Assembly: GCA_007129775.1 (NCBI GenBank)
Contig: SKUV01000257.1
Location: 1-5,471, forward strand
DNA length: 5,471 nt
Source of the DNA: Paracoccaceae bacterium
Lineage (GTDB): Bacteria > Pseudomonadota > Alphaproteobacteria > Rhodobacterales > Rhodobacteraceae
Reading direction: 5' to 3'
Position numbers and translations under genes: made by a program. The first letter of the stretch is position 1; every line of letters starts with the position of its first letter. Below are positions 1 to 5,371 of the stretch, piece after piece. Under the pieces are notes generated by a model, which was given only the letters and a program-made list of their open reading frames with translations, searched no databases and was not told where the DNA came from.

Positions 1-9
1 GGCGCGCGA

Positions 10-54
10 GCACCCCCCTCGGGCCGCCCGCCCCGCGCGCCCGAGGGGGGGTGC
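10..54. terminator. GC-rich hairpin, probable end of an upstream transcript
   Basis: The left arm GCACCCCCCTCGGG (10-23) pairs with the right arm at 40-54 (CCCGAG, then a G run, then TGC), giving 14 base pairs with one bulged G and a 16-nt GC-rich loop. No T-run follows on either side, so it is not a textbook intrinsic terminator. Its place ahead of the pepF leader fits the 3' end of a gene left of the window, or a barrier against read-through. The pairing is seen directly; the function is inferred. Confidence 0.4.
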
Positions 55-70
55 CGTCGATCTGCCGCGC

Positions 71-100
71 TTGCACAGGGCCACCCAAGGCGCATATGTC
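71..100 (+). promoter_or_regulatory. Weak candidate promoter of pepF
   Basis: TTGCAC at 71-76 resembles a -35 box. With a spacing of 18, TATGTC at 95-100 keeps only the first three bases of the -10 consensus. The site lies about 30 bases before the pepF start, in the only stretch between the upstream hairpin and the gene. The match is poor, so this marks the most likely region, not a firm promoter. Confidence 0.2.
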
Positions 101-126
101 AGGGGCAACGAAGCGAGAGGCCCAGA

Positions 127-1971
127 ATGCAGCATTTTTCGTCCCGACGTTCGACCAGCGCGCCGCGCGACCTTTTCCGCGACAGCCGCGAGGGCAGCGC
201 ACCGGCCCTCGGCGATCTGCCGCAATGGGATCTGTCGGACCTCTACCCCGCCCCCGATGCCCCGGCGCTGGCCGACGATCTGGCATGGCTCGAGACCGAA
301 TGCGCGGACTTCGCCGCCGATTACGAGGGCAAGCTCGCCGGGCTCGACGCCGCCGCCTTCCTGCGTTGTGTGGAGCGTTACGAGGCGCTCGACATCGTCG
401 CGGGGCGGATCATGTCTTTCGCCGGGCTGCGATATTACCAGAACACCACCGATTCCGCGCGCGCCAAGTTCCTGGCCGACATGCAGGACCGGATCACCGT
501 CTTCACCACCCCGCTCGTGTTCTTCTCGCTCGAGGTGAACCGGATCGACGACGCGGCCTATGAGGCGCTTTTCGCCGATGCCGCGCTGGGCCGCTACCGT
601 CCGGTCTTCGACCGGATGCGCGCATTGCGTCCGCACCAGCTGTCCGACGAGCTGGAGCGGTTCCTGCACGACCAATCCACGGTCGGCGCCGCCGCCTGGA
701 ACCGGCTTTTCGACGAGACCATCGCCGGGCTGGAATTCATCGTCGGCGAGGAGGCGCTGAACCTCGAATCCACCCTCGATCTGCTGACCGACCCCGACCG
801 CGCCCGCCGCGAGGCCGCCGCGCGGGCGCTGGCGGAGGTTTTCGGAGGCAACCTGCGGCTCTTTTCGCGCGTCCAAAACACGTTGGCCAAGGAAAAGGAG
901 ATCGAGGACCGCTGGCGCAAGATGCCCACGCCCCAGCACGGCCGGCATCTGGCCAACCATGTGGAGCCCGAGGTCGTCGAGGCGCTGCGCAACGCCGTGG
1001 TGGCCGCCTATCCGCGCCTGTCGCATCGCTATTACGCGCTCAAGGCGCGCTGGATGGGGCTCGACAAGCTGCAGGTCTGGGATCGCAACGCGCCCCTGCC
1101 GATCGATCCGCCGCGCACCATCGACTGGCCCACCGCCCGCGGAATGGTTATGGAGGCCTATGCCGGTTTCTCGCCGAAGATGGCCGAGATCGCCGAGCCC
1201 TTTTTCGAACGCGGCTGGATCGACGCCGCGGTCAAGCCCGGCAAGGCGCCGGGCGCCTTCGCCCATCCCACGGTGACGCCGGTTCACCCCTACATCATGC
1301 TGAATTACCTGGGCAAACCGCGCGACGTGATGACGCTGGCCCATGAACTCGGCCATGGCGTGCATCAGGTGCTGGCCGCAGGGCAGGGCGAGCTTTTGTC
1401 CTCCACGCCCCTGACGCTCGCGGAAACCGCGAGCGTCTTCGGCGAGATGCTGACCTTCAAGCGGCTCCTCGCCGCCGCAAAGACCCCGGCGGAGCGAAAG
1501 ACCCTGCTGGCCGGCAAGGTCGAGGACATGATCAATACCGTGGTCCGCCAGATCGCGTTCTACGACTTTGAATGCAAGCTGCACGCGGCGCGTAGCGAGG
1601 GCGAGCTTACCCCCGATGACATCAACGCGCTGTGGATGAGCGTGCAGGCCGAAAGCCTCGGCCCGGTTTTCGAGTTCATGGAGGGGTACGAGACCTTCTG
1701 GGCCTATATCCCGCATTTCGTCCATTCGCCATTTTACGTCTATGCCTATGCCTTCGGCGACGGGCTGGTGAACGCGCTTTATGCGGTCTACGAGGACAAT
1801 CCCGAGGGGTTTCAGGACAAGTATTTCGACATGCTGCGCGCCGGCGGGTCGCGGCACCATCGCGAATTGCTGGCGCCCTTCGGCCTTGATGCCTCCGATC
1901 CGGCCTTCTGGGACAAGGGGCTGAGCATGATTTCGGGCTTCATCGACGAATTGGAGGCGATGGAAGAGTGA
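127..1971 (+). CDS. pepF: M3-family oligoendopeptidase F (zinc metallopeptidase)
   Basis: 614-residue cytoplasmic zinc metallopeptidase that hydrolyses short peptides; the M3 family generally acts on oligopeptides and not on folded proteins. The HEXXH motif is HELGH at residues 406-410: H406 and H410 should bind zinc and E407 should act as the general base. E433, in the sequence LAETASVFGE, is the expected third zinc ligand. An oligopeptidase F N-terminal domain lies at roughly residues 80-200 and the helical M3 catalytic domain at roughly 210-600. Near the C-terminus HFVHSPFYVYAYAFG (530-544) supplies the His/Tyr cluster that in this family contacts substrate. There is no signal peptide. Length is normal for the roughly 600-residue PepF-like clade. 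The start is ATG 127, with GAGAGG at 115-120 six bases upstream; the conserved sequence (PQWDLSDLYP) begins about 30 residues in. It appears intact. It shares strand with the downstream regulator, but no functional link is evident. Confidence 0.95.
   Translation: MQHFSSRRSTSAPRDLFRDSREGSAPALGDLPQWDLSDLYPAPDAPALADDLAWLETECADFAADYEGKLAGLDAAAFLRCVERYEALDIVAGRIMSFAGLRYYQNTTDSARAKFLADMQDRITVFTTPLVFFSLEVNRIDDAAYEALFADAALGRYRPVFDRMRALRPHQLSDELERFLHDQSTVGAAAWNRLFDETIAGLEFIVGEEALNLESTLDLLTDPDRARREAAARALAEVFGGNLRLFSRVQNTLAKEKEIEDRWRKMPTPQHGRHLANHVEPEVVEALRNAVVAAYPRLSHRYYALKARWMGLDKLQVWDRNAPLPIDPPRTIDWPTARGMVMEAYAGFSPKMAEIAEPFFERGWIDAAVKPGKAPGAFAHPTVTPVHPYIMLNYLGKPRDVMTLAHELGHGVHQVLAAGQGELLSSTPLTLAETASVFGEMLTFKRLLAAAKTPAERKTLLAGKVEDMINTVVRQIAFYDFECKLHAARSEGELTPDDINALWMSVQAESLGPVFEFMEGYETFWAYIPHFVHSPFYVYAYAFGDGLVNALYAVYEDNPEGFQDKYFDMLRAGGSRHHRELLAPFGLDASDPAFWDKGLSMISGFIDELEAMEE
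1413..1437. repeat. Perfect 11-bp inverted repeat inside pepF
   Basis: GACGCTCGCGG (1413-1423) is the exact reverse complement of CCGCGAGCGTC (1427-1437), separated only by AAA. In mRNA this would be a very stable 11-bp hairpin with a three-base loop. It lies wholly within coding sequence, and its centre is the GAA codon (1423-1425) of the predicted zinc ligand E433. A role in translation pausing or RNA processing is possible; chance together with GC-biased codon use is the alternative. Confidence 0.85.
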
Positions 1972-1987
1972 CGCTTCGGCAGCCGGC

Positions 1988-2007
1988 GCACCCGCGCTTG
2001 CGGGTGC
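1988..2007 (+). terminator. Hairpin 16 bases after the pepF stop
   Basis: GCACCCGC (1988-1995) pairs perfectly with GCGGGTGC (2000-2007) around the four-base loop GCTT. It follows the pepF stop codon closely, as a transcript-end hairpin would, but no T-run follows and the tandem repeat array begins six bases later. It may be a weak terminator or a 3'-end stabiliser, and it does not exclude read-through into the regulator gene. Confidence 0.4.
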
Positions 2008-2012
2008 CCGCC

Positions 2013-2087
2013 GCCGCAGGGACAGGCGCCGCAGGGACAGGCGCCGCAGGGACAGGCGCCGCAGGGACAGGCGCCGCAGGGACAGGC
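2013..2087 (+). repeat. Five perfect tandem copies of a 15-bp unit
   Basis: The unit GCCGCAGGGACAGGC occurs five times without a mismatch or gap (2013-2027, 2028-2042, 2043-2057, 2058-2072, 2073-2087). Each of the four junctions creates the 6-bp palindrome GGCGCC. The array ends three bases before the ribosome binding site of the regulator gene. The unit is a multiple of three and is open in the regulator's frame, where it would encode Ala-Ala-Gly-Thr-Gly. Perfect identity suggests recent expansion by slippage or unequal recombination, so copy number probably varies among strains. Confidence 0.95.
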
Positions 2088-2090
2088 GCG

Positions 2091-2096
2091 AGGAGG
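2091..2096 (+). promoter_or_regulatory. Ribosome binding site fixing the iclR start
   Basis: AGGAGG lies six bases before ATG 2103, an ideal Shine-Dalgarno sequence and spacing. It favours ATG 2103 over the in-frame GTG at 1968, which overlaps the pepF stop and would place the repeat array inside the protein. Confidence 0.75.
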
Positions 2097-2102
2097 CAGC
2101 CG

Positions 2103-2963
2103 ATGCCCGACACAGGCGCAGATGCTCCGGGGCGGCCGCCGGATCGGGAGGAGGCCGGCGGCTTCGCGCTTGCCCGGCCGGACGGGTCGGAACCCAATGG
2201 AAAATACATCGTGCCCGGCCTGCAGCGCGGGCTCGGGGTGCTTGCGCTTTTTGGGCGCGACCGGCGGCGGCTGGGACTGAGCGAAATCGCCCGCGCCATG
2301 GGCATGTCGCGCTCGGCGGCGTTCCGGCTTGTCTATACGCTCGAATCCATGGGGCTTCTGCTGCGCGATACCGGTGACGACCGTTATGAACTGGGGCCGA
2401 GGGTGCTGGACCTCGGGCTGTCTGCGCTGGCGTCGATGGATGTGGTCGAAGTGGCAGAGCGGCCCTTGCGCGCGTTGCGCGATGCGACCGGCGGCACCAT
2501 CCATCTGGCCCGGCGCGACGGGCGCGAGGTGGTCTATCTGCTGCGCTTTGCGGCACCGCGCGCCATGACCACCCATGTGGAGGTCGGCACCCGACTGCCG
2601 GCCCATGGCACGACGCTGGGCCGTGCGCTGTTGATGGATCATGATCGCGCCGCATTGGAGGCGCTCTATGGCTCCGACGCGGCGCTGCCGGCCTATTCGC
2701 CCAGCACCGCCCGGGATCTGGATGATCTGGCGGCCCAGCTTGCCGACGACCGCGCGCGCGGCCATGTCATCGGCCATTCGATCTACGAGGAAGGGCTCGA
2801 CACGGTCGCTGTGCCCTTGCGCAACGCCGCCGGCAGGATCGTTGCGGCGATCTCGGCGGTGGGGTTCGGCCTGCTGTCAAAGGCGCCTTCGGGCCGCGAG
2901 GGATTGGTGCGCGCCCTGACCGAGACCAGCGACCAGATCGGCGAACGGGTCGTGCGCGACTGA
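2103..2963 (+). CDS. IclR-family transcriptional regulator
   Basis: 286-residue DNA-binding protein of the IclR family. An N-terminal winged helix-turn-helix (about residues 35-100) is recognisable from VPGLQRGLGVLALF, then the helix pair LSEIARAMGMSRSAAFRLVYTLESMG (59-84), then the wing ending RYELGPRVLDLG (94-105). An IclR effector-binding domain follows (about 115-280), with typical segments such as ATGGTIHLARRDGREVVYL and LPAHGTTLGRALL. The first 33 residues are not conserved in type and look disordered. IclR proteins usually bind as dimers or tetramers to AT-rich imperfect palindromes and respond to small organic acids, sugars or aromatics. The importer operon begins 574 bases downstream on the same strand, with dyads at its promoter, so local control of that operon is the natural inference. 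An in-frame GTG at 1968 would give a 331-residue form with a repeated AAGTG region. No clear promoter was found, so expression may depend partly on read-through from pepF. Confidence 0.9.
   Translation: MPDTGADAPGRPPDREEAGGFALARPDGSEPNGKYIVPGLQRGLGVLALFGRDRRRLGLSEIARAMGMSRSAAFRLVYTLESMGLLLRDTGDDRYELGPRVLDLGLSALASMDVVEVAERPLRALRDATGGTIHLARRDGREVVYLLRFAAPRAMTTHVEVGTRLPAHGTTLGRALLMDHDRAALEALYGSDAALPAYSPSTARDLDDLAAQLADDRARGHVIGHSIYEEGLDTVAVPLRNAAGRIVAAISAVGFGLLSKAPSGREGLVRALTETSDQIGERVVRD
2135..2162. repeat. 8-bp inverted repeat early in iclR
   Basis: GCCGCCGG (2135-2142) pairs perfectly with CCGGCGGC (2155-2162). The 12-base loop is purine-rich and includes GGGAGGAGG. The hairpin begins about 30 bases after the start codon, inside the unconserved N-terminal segment. 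It could affect early translation, but no in-frame start codon follows the loop at a useful distance. It may be only a product of GC-rich codon use. Confidence 0.55.
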
Positions 2964-3017
2964 ACCACCGATTCGCGCGCGCCGCGCCGCCGAGGCACCG
3001 CCACCAAGGATGAGCGG

Positions 3018-3056
3018 GCACCGCCGGAGGCCCAGCGTGCCTTCTCCGGCCGGTGC
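3018..3056. terminator. Bulged GC hairpin downstream of iclR
   Basis: GCACCGCCGGAG (3018-3029) pairs with CTCCGGCCGGTGC (3044-3056), leaving one bulged C and a 14-base loop. It starts 55 bases after the iclR stop. There is no T-run, so it is a terminator candidate only by position and stability. Confidence 0.35.
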
Positions 3057-3119
3057 GATGCGGGGTCCCCCGCGTACGGCGCGCCCGGCCAACCACCGCC
3101 CGGCCCTTCCCCTCGCATG

Positions 3120-3143
3120 GCCGTCGCATGACTGACGGCTTTT
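3120..3143 (+). terminator. Candidate intrinsic terminator of iclR
   Basis: GCCGTC (3120-3125) pairs with GACGGC (3134-3139) around an 8-base loop, and TTTT (3140-3143) follows immediately. Of the hairpins here it alone has the stem-plus-T layout of a + strand intrinsic terminator, although both stem and T-run are short. It lies about 157 bases after the iclR stop and would separate iclR from the ABC operon. Confidence 0.45.
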
Positions 3144-3222
3144 CGGCCCTCCATTGCGCTGCTTGCCTGTGCTGTCCGCGGGTGGTGGCGGGACTATGCC
3201 GTGTGTGATCGGCTTCGAGGCG

Positions 3223-3235
3223 GAAAACTGTTTTC
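3223..3235. promoter_or_regulatory. Perfect 13-bp palindrome, possible operator
   Basis: GAAAAC and GTTTTC form a perfect dyad around a central T (3223-3235). An AT-rich palindrome in very GC-rich surroundings is typical of a protein-binding site. It shares AAAC and GTTT half-sites with the dyad at the ABC promoter, but the half-sites are one base apart here and four there, so the same dimer is unlikely to fit both identically. No promoter was recognised around it. Confidence 0.35.
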
Positions 3236-3255
3236 ACCGGGTATCTTCCACAGGA

Positions 3256-3335
3256 GGGCCCGGTCAGGAGGCGGGCCCCCTCTGCAGCCGGCGGGACCCG
3301 GTGGCGCGGCCTGTCGCGCCGATCCGGCCTGCAGA
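3256..3335. repeat. Clustered and nested inverted repeats
   Basis: Three pairings are visible. GGGCCCG (3256-3262) pairs with CGGGCCC (3272-3278). TCTGCAGCCGG (3281-3291) pairs with CCGGCCTGCAGA (3324-3335) with one bulged C. Inside that second loop GGCGCG (3303-3308) pairs perfectly with CGCGCC (3315-3320). The block lies upstream of the predicted ABC-operon start, so it should not be part of that mRNA. It may be a structured untranslated RNA, a remnant of a small mobile repeat, or self-complementarity expected at this GC content. Confidence 0.4.
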
Positions 3336-3459
3336 TCGCACCGCCCGGCGTCGCCCGCGAACCGGATCCGGCCCGCGTTTTCGCAGGCCAACACGACGAT
3401 TTGTCGCCCGGCCCCGGCCCCGCCTGACGGGCCCGGCGAGAGGGCGGCCCCCTGCGGAC

Positions 3460-3488
3460 TTGACAGAAAGGTATCTTCTCCGTAACCT
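3460..3488 (+). promoter_or_regulatory. Sigma-70-type promoter of the ABC operon
   Basis: TTGACA (3460-3465) is a perfect -35 box. With the ideal 17-base spacer, TAACCT (3483-3488) keeps the three most conserved -10 bases (T1, A2, T6). Transcription should start near 3494-3496, giving a leader of about 43 bases before ATG 3538. The weak -10 would suit a regulated promoter. The start site is predicted, not measured. Confidence 0.6.
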
Positions 3489-3493
3489 TTATT

Positions 3494-3520
3494 TCAAACA
3501 TATGTTTTGCATGTCAAACA
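3494..3520. promoter_or_regulatory. Overlapping dyads at the predicted transcription start, probable repressor operator
   Basis: AAACATATGTTT (3496-3507) is a perfect 12-bp palindrome. A second, imperfect dyad overlaps it: TGTTT (3503-3507) and AAACA (3516-3520) around an 8-base centre that contains CATG. The dyad centres are 10 bases apart, about one helical turn. TCAAACA also recurs as a direct repeat at 3494-3500 and 3514-3520, 20 bases apart. The site covers the predicted transcription start, where a bound protein would block RNA polymerase. The AAACA-N2-TGTTT layout resembles operators of some IclR-family repressors such as KdgR, which supports the adjacent IclR protein as the binder. 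That assignment is inference. Confidence 0.55.
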
Positions 3521-3523
3521 AGC

Positions 3524-3529
3524 AGGAGG
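3524..3529 (+). promoter_or_regulatory. Ribosome binding site fixing the binding-protein start
   Basis: AGGAGG lies eight bases before ATG 3538. It selects that start over the in-frame ATGs at 3502 and 3511, which lack such a site, lie within a few bases of the predicted transcript start, and would place extra residues ahead of the twin-arginine signal. Confidence 0.8.
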
Positions 3530-3537
3530 ACGACCCC

Positions 3538-4560
3538 ATGAAACGCCGCAACTTCCTCGCCGCCGGTGCCGCAGCCGCCAGCTATCCGCTCATCGCCCCG
3601 GGCATGGGCATTGGCCGCCTGATGGCGCAGGAAACCGGGCGCATGATGTTCCTCACGCCGCAGGGCTTTTCGCTGGCTTTCTCGACGGTGATGTATGGTC
3701 GCACGGGCGGCTTTTTCGCCGCCGAAGGGCTGGATGTGCATGTGGAAGGCGGCCGTGGCGCGGCGCAGTCGATCCAGCTTGTCGCCGCCGATCAGGTGCA
3801 GGCCGGGCGCACCGGCGGGGCGAATTACATGGTCGCGCGGGTCGAAAACAACGCTCCCGTGCTGGCCTTCGCGACCATCGCTCAGGTCTCTCCGTTCTTC
3901 ATGATCTCGCCCTCCGAAGACCCGATCCTCGAACCCGAGGATTATGTCGGCAAGGTCGTCGGCATGGCCTCGCTCGGCGGGTCGATGGAGGCGACGCTCG
4001 ACCTGATGCTGCGCCGCAACAACCTGAATCCTGCCGATGTCCGGCGCGAGCGGGTGGCCGACACGCCCGCGGGCTTCGGCCTGATCGAGGCCGGGCGGCT
4101 CAACGGTTTCTTCGGCAACGTGAGCACCACCACGCGGCTTCTGGCGCAAGAGGATTTGTCGATCTCCGCCTCTCCGGTGCGCGACGGCATCCCCGGCCAG
4201 GTCTATGTGGCGACCGAGGAAAACCTCGAAAACCGCCGCGCCGAGTTCGTGGCCTTCACCCGCGGCTGCTACAACGCGATCCAGGACATCGCGTCGCGGG
4301 GCCGTGATCTGGCGCCGGTGATCGAGTCGATGCGCAGCGAATTCGACATCCCCGGCAGCGACAACCTCGAGGTCGCGACCGAAGACCTCTATGCCAACAG
4401 CCAGCTCTGGCTGACCAACGGGGTGGAGAACGCCCTGCGCTGCGACCCCGAGCAATGGGCCGAGGCGGTCAACCTGCTGGTCGAGGCCGGCTCGCTCAGC
4501 GGTCAGCCCGAAATCCCGCTTTACACCAACGACATCTGGGACGAGGCCAATGCCGGCTGA
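3538..4560 (+). CDS. ABC transporter substrate-binding protein, NMT1/THI5-like (NitT/TauT type), Tat-exported
   Basis: 340-residue periplasmic solute-binding protein that would capture a small molecule and deliver it to the membrane complex encoded downstream. The N-terminus is MKRRNFLAAGAAAA, a twin-arginine signal (RRNFLA) with a hydrophobic Ala-rich stretch; cleavage after A30 (RLMA/QE) is plausible. The mature part has the hallmarks of the NMT1/THI5 and SsuA/TauA-like fold: GFFAAEGLDV at 58-67, a segment sampling residues around VQAGRTGGANYMVA, and EDYVGKVVGMASLGG beginning at 134, the usual 'peDl.GK.vGv' motif. It lacks the lipobox Cys of a lipoprotein. The substrate cannot be read from the sequence: relatives bind taurine, alkanesulfonates, nitrate, thiamine precursors, pyrimidines or aromatic acids. 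It is the first gene of the operon, has its own promoter and operator-like site, and is followed after ten bases by the preferred ATPase start. Confidence 0.88.
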   Translation: MKRRNFLAAGAAAASYPLIAPGMGIGRLMAQETGRMMFLTPQGFSLAFSTVMYGRTGGFFAAEGLDVHVEGGRGAAQSIQLVAADQVQAGRTGGANYMVARVENNAPVLAFATIAQVSPFFMISPSEDPILEPEDYVGKVVGMASLGGSMEATLDLMLRRNNLNPADVRRERVADTPAGFGLIEAGRLNGFFGNVSTTTRLLAQEDLSISASPVRDGIPGQVYVATEENLENRRAEFVAFTRGCYNAIQDIASRGRDLAPVIESMRSEFDIPGSDNLEVATEDLYANSQLWLTNGVENALRCDPEQWAEAVNLLVEAGSLSGQPEIPLYTNDIWDEANAG

Positions 4561-4562
4561 GG
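4559..4562 (+). promoter_or_regulatory. Ribosome binding site for the ATPase gene
   Basis: GAGG at 4559-4562 overlaps the TGA stop of the binding-protein gene and lies eight bases before ATG 4571. The alternative ATG 4550 has its nearest purine-rich element (GAGG, 4543-4546) only three bases away, too close for good initiation. The layout suggests translational coupling. Confidence 0.5.
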
Positions 4563-4570
4563 CGTTGCGC

Positions 4571-5371
4571 ATGGCTCCTGCCACCGCTGCTCCCGGCCCC
4601 GACGCGGGCCGGGGCGCTGCCCCGATCGTCACCATCGCCGGCGTCGGCAAGACCTTCGGCGAGGGGGCCAAGGCGGTGGAGGCGCTGCGGGGGATCGACC
4701 TGTCGATCACCCCGGGCGAGTTCGTCGCCATCGTCGGACCTTCGGGCTGCGGCAAATCCACCCTGCTGCGGCTACTGTGCGGGCTGGACGAGCCCAGCGC
4801 GGGCCGCATCGAATGGCGTGACGGCGAGGCCGGGCGCACCTCGGTCGCATTTCAGGAACACCGGCTGCTGCCGTGGTATTCGGTGATCCAGAACATCCTT
4901 CTGCCGGCCACGATGCAGCGCCCCGCCCGCGCCGCCGACCGCGAGCGCGGCCAGCATCTGGCGCGGCTGGTGGGGCTAGAGGGGTTTCTCGATGCCCGGC
5001 CCGCGGCCCTGTCGGGGGGGATGAAGCAACGCACCTCGGTTGCGCGCGCGCTCTTTGCAGAGCCGGACCTTCTGTTGCTGGATGAACCCTTCGGCGCGCT
5101 CGATGCGCTGACGCGCGAAAAGATCACGGGCGACACCGAAGAGATCTGGCTGACCCAGCGCTTCACCGCGCTGCTGATCACCCATTCCATCGCCGAGGCC
5201 GTGCATCTGGCCGACCGTGTGGTGGTGATGTCGGCTCGGCCCGGCCAGATCACCGACATCGTCGATATCGACCTGCCTCGCCCGCGGGCCGAGCATATTT
5301 CCTCGCCTCGGTTCCACGAACTGGTGACCCGGATACGTGACATCCTTCTGTCGGGAGGCGGGCATGACTAG
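4571..5371 (+). CDS. ABC transporter ATP-binding protein, NitT/TauT (SsuB/TauB-like) family
   Basis: 266-residue cytoplasmic ATPase that would power uptake of the solute captured by the upstream binding protein. All nucleotide-binding motifs are present and in order: Walker A GPSGCGKST (56-64), Q-loop glutamine Q95 in AFQEHRLLPW, signature LSGGMKQR (147-154), Walker B LLLLDE with catalytic E172, D-loop GALD (175-178), and switch histidine H205 in LLITHSIAEAV. LSGGM in place of LSGGQ, and the ADRVVVMSARPGQI sequence after the switch histidine, are typical of the nitrate/taurine/sulfonate group. THSI replaces the more common THDI; the histidine is kept. Length is normal for the family. The start at 4571 is preferred for its ribosome binding site; ATG 4550 would add seven residues and overlap the previous gene by 11 bases. 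The 3' end overlaps the permease start by eight bases. A run of seven G (5014-5020) encodes part of the signature motif. Confidence 0.93.
   Translation: MAPATAAPGPDAGRGAAPIVTIAGVGKTFGEGAKAVEALRGIDLSITPGEFVAIVGPSGCGKSTLLRLLCGLDEPSAGRIEWRDGEAGRTSVAFQEHRLLPWYSVIQNILLPATMQRPARAADRERGQHLARLVGLEGFLDARPAALSGGMKQRTSVARALFAEPDLLLLDEPFGALDALTREKITGDTEEIWLTQRFTALLITHSIAEAVHLADRVVVMSARPGQITDIVDIDLPRPRAEHISSPRFHELVTRIRDILLSGGGHD
4592..4613. repeat. Perfect 8-bp GC hairpin at the binding-protein/ATPase junction
   Basis: CCCGGCCC (4592-4599) pairs with GGGCCGGG (4606-4613) around a 6-base loop; all eight pairs are G-C. It begins 31 bases after the binding-protein stop and inside the first codons of the ATPase. 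In ABC operons a stem-loop after the binding-protein gene often protects the upstream mRNA from 3' decay, so that the binding protein is made in excess. Here that role is inferred from position. Confidence 0.6.

Larger units (their letters stand above)
2964..3537. other. 574-bp intergenic region between iclR and the ABC operon
   Basis: No credible gene is seen on either strand. The open frames crossing this stretch give low-complexity Arg/Pro/Gly-rich translations without recognisable domains or ribosome binding sites. From left to right it holds a bulged GC hairpin (3018-3056), a hairpin followed by four T (3120-3143), a perfect 13-bp palindrome (3223-3235), clustered inverted repeats (3256-3335), CCGGATCCGG (3362-3371), and then a promoter with overlapping dyads just before the binding-protein gene. 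The final 60 bases are conspicuously AT-rich against the rest. A small RNA cannot be excluded. Confidence 0.7.

Noticed and set aside
2013..2087. Tandem repeats as a CRISPR array or origin iterons
   Set aside because: Units are directly adjacent with no spacers, far shorter than CRISPR repeats, and no replication gene or cas gene is present.
1812..2777. Long minus-strand open frame across the pepF end and iclR
   Set aside because: It is antisense to two well-supported genes. Its translation is Arg/Pro/Gly-rich without a domain, and the ACPCG repeat in it is only the complement of the 15-bp tandem array.
3240..3478. 9-mer GGTATCTTC occurring at 3240-3248 and 3470-3478
   Set aside because: Flanks do not match and only one copy lies in a recognisable promoter; two copies of a 9-mer alone are weak evidence for a regulatory element.
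2767..3501. Minus-strand open frame filling the intergenic gap
   Set aside because: Low-complexity translation, overlap with the iclR 3' end, and no ribosome binding site or recognisable motif; long stop-free frames are expected at this GC content.
3489..3517. Possible divergent promoter, TTGACA on the minus strand at 3517-3512
   Set aside because: The matching -10 position reads AAATAA, a poor match, and there is no gene to its left on the minus strand. The TTGACA is better explained as part of the dyad cluster.
3154..3537. N-terminal extension of the binding protein from an upstream ATG
   Set aside because: The extra sequence is Arg/Pro-rich with no homology style, lies mostly upstream of the predicted transcript start, and would bury the twin-arginine signal that begins at ATG 3538.
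3514..4839. 441-residue minus-strand frame opposite the binding-protein gene
   Set aside because: Shadow of a well-supported gene: the sense strand has a signal peptide, family motifs and a good ribosome binding site; the antisense product has none.
5014..5020. Run of seven G in the ATPase as a phase-variation tract
   Set aside because: It encodes the conserved Ser-Gly-Gly signature and the frame is intact; seven G in GC-rich coding sequence is not unusual.
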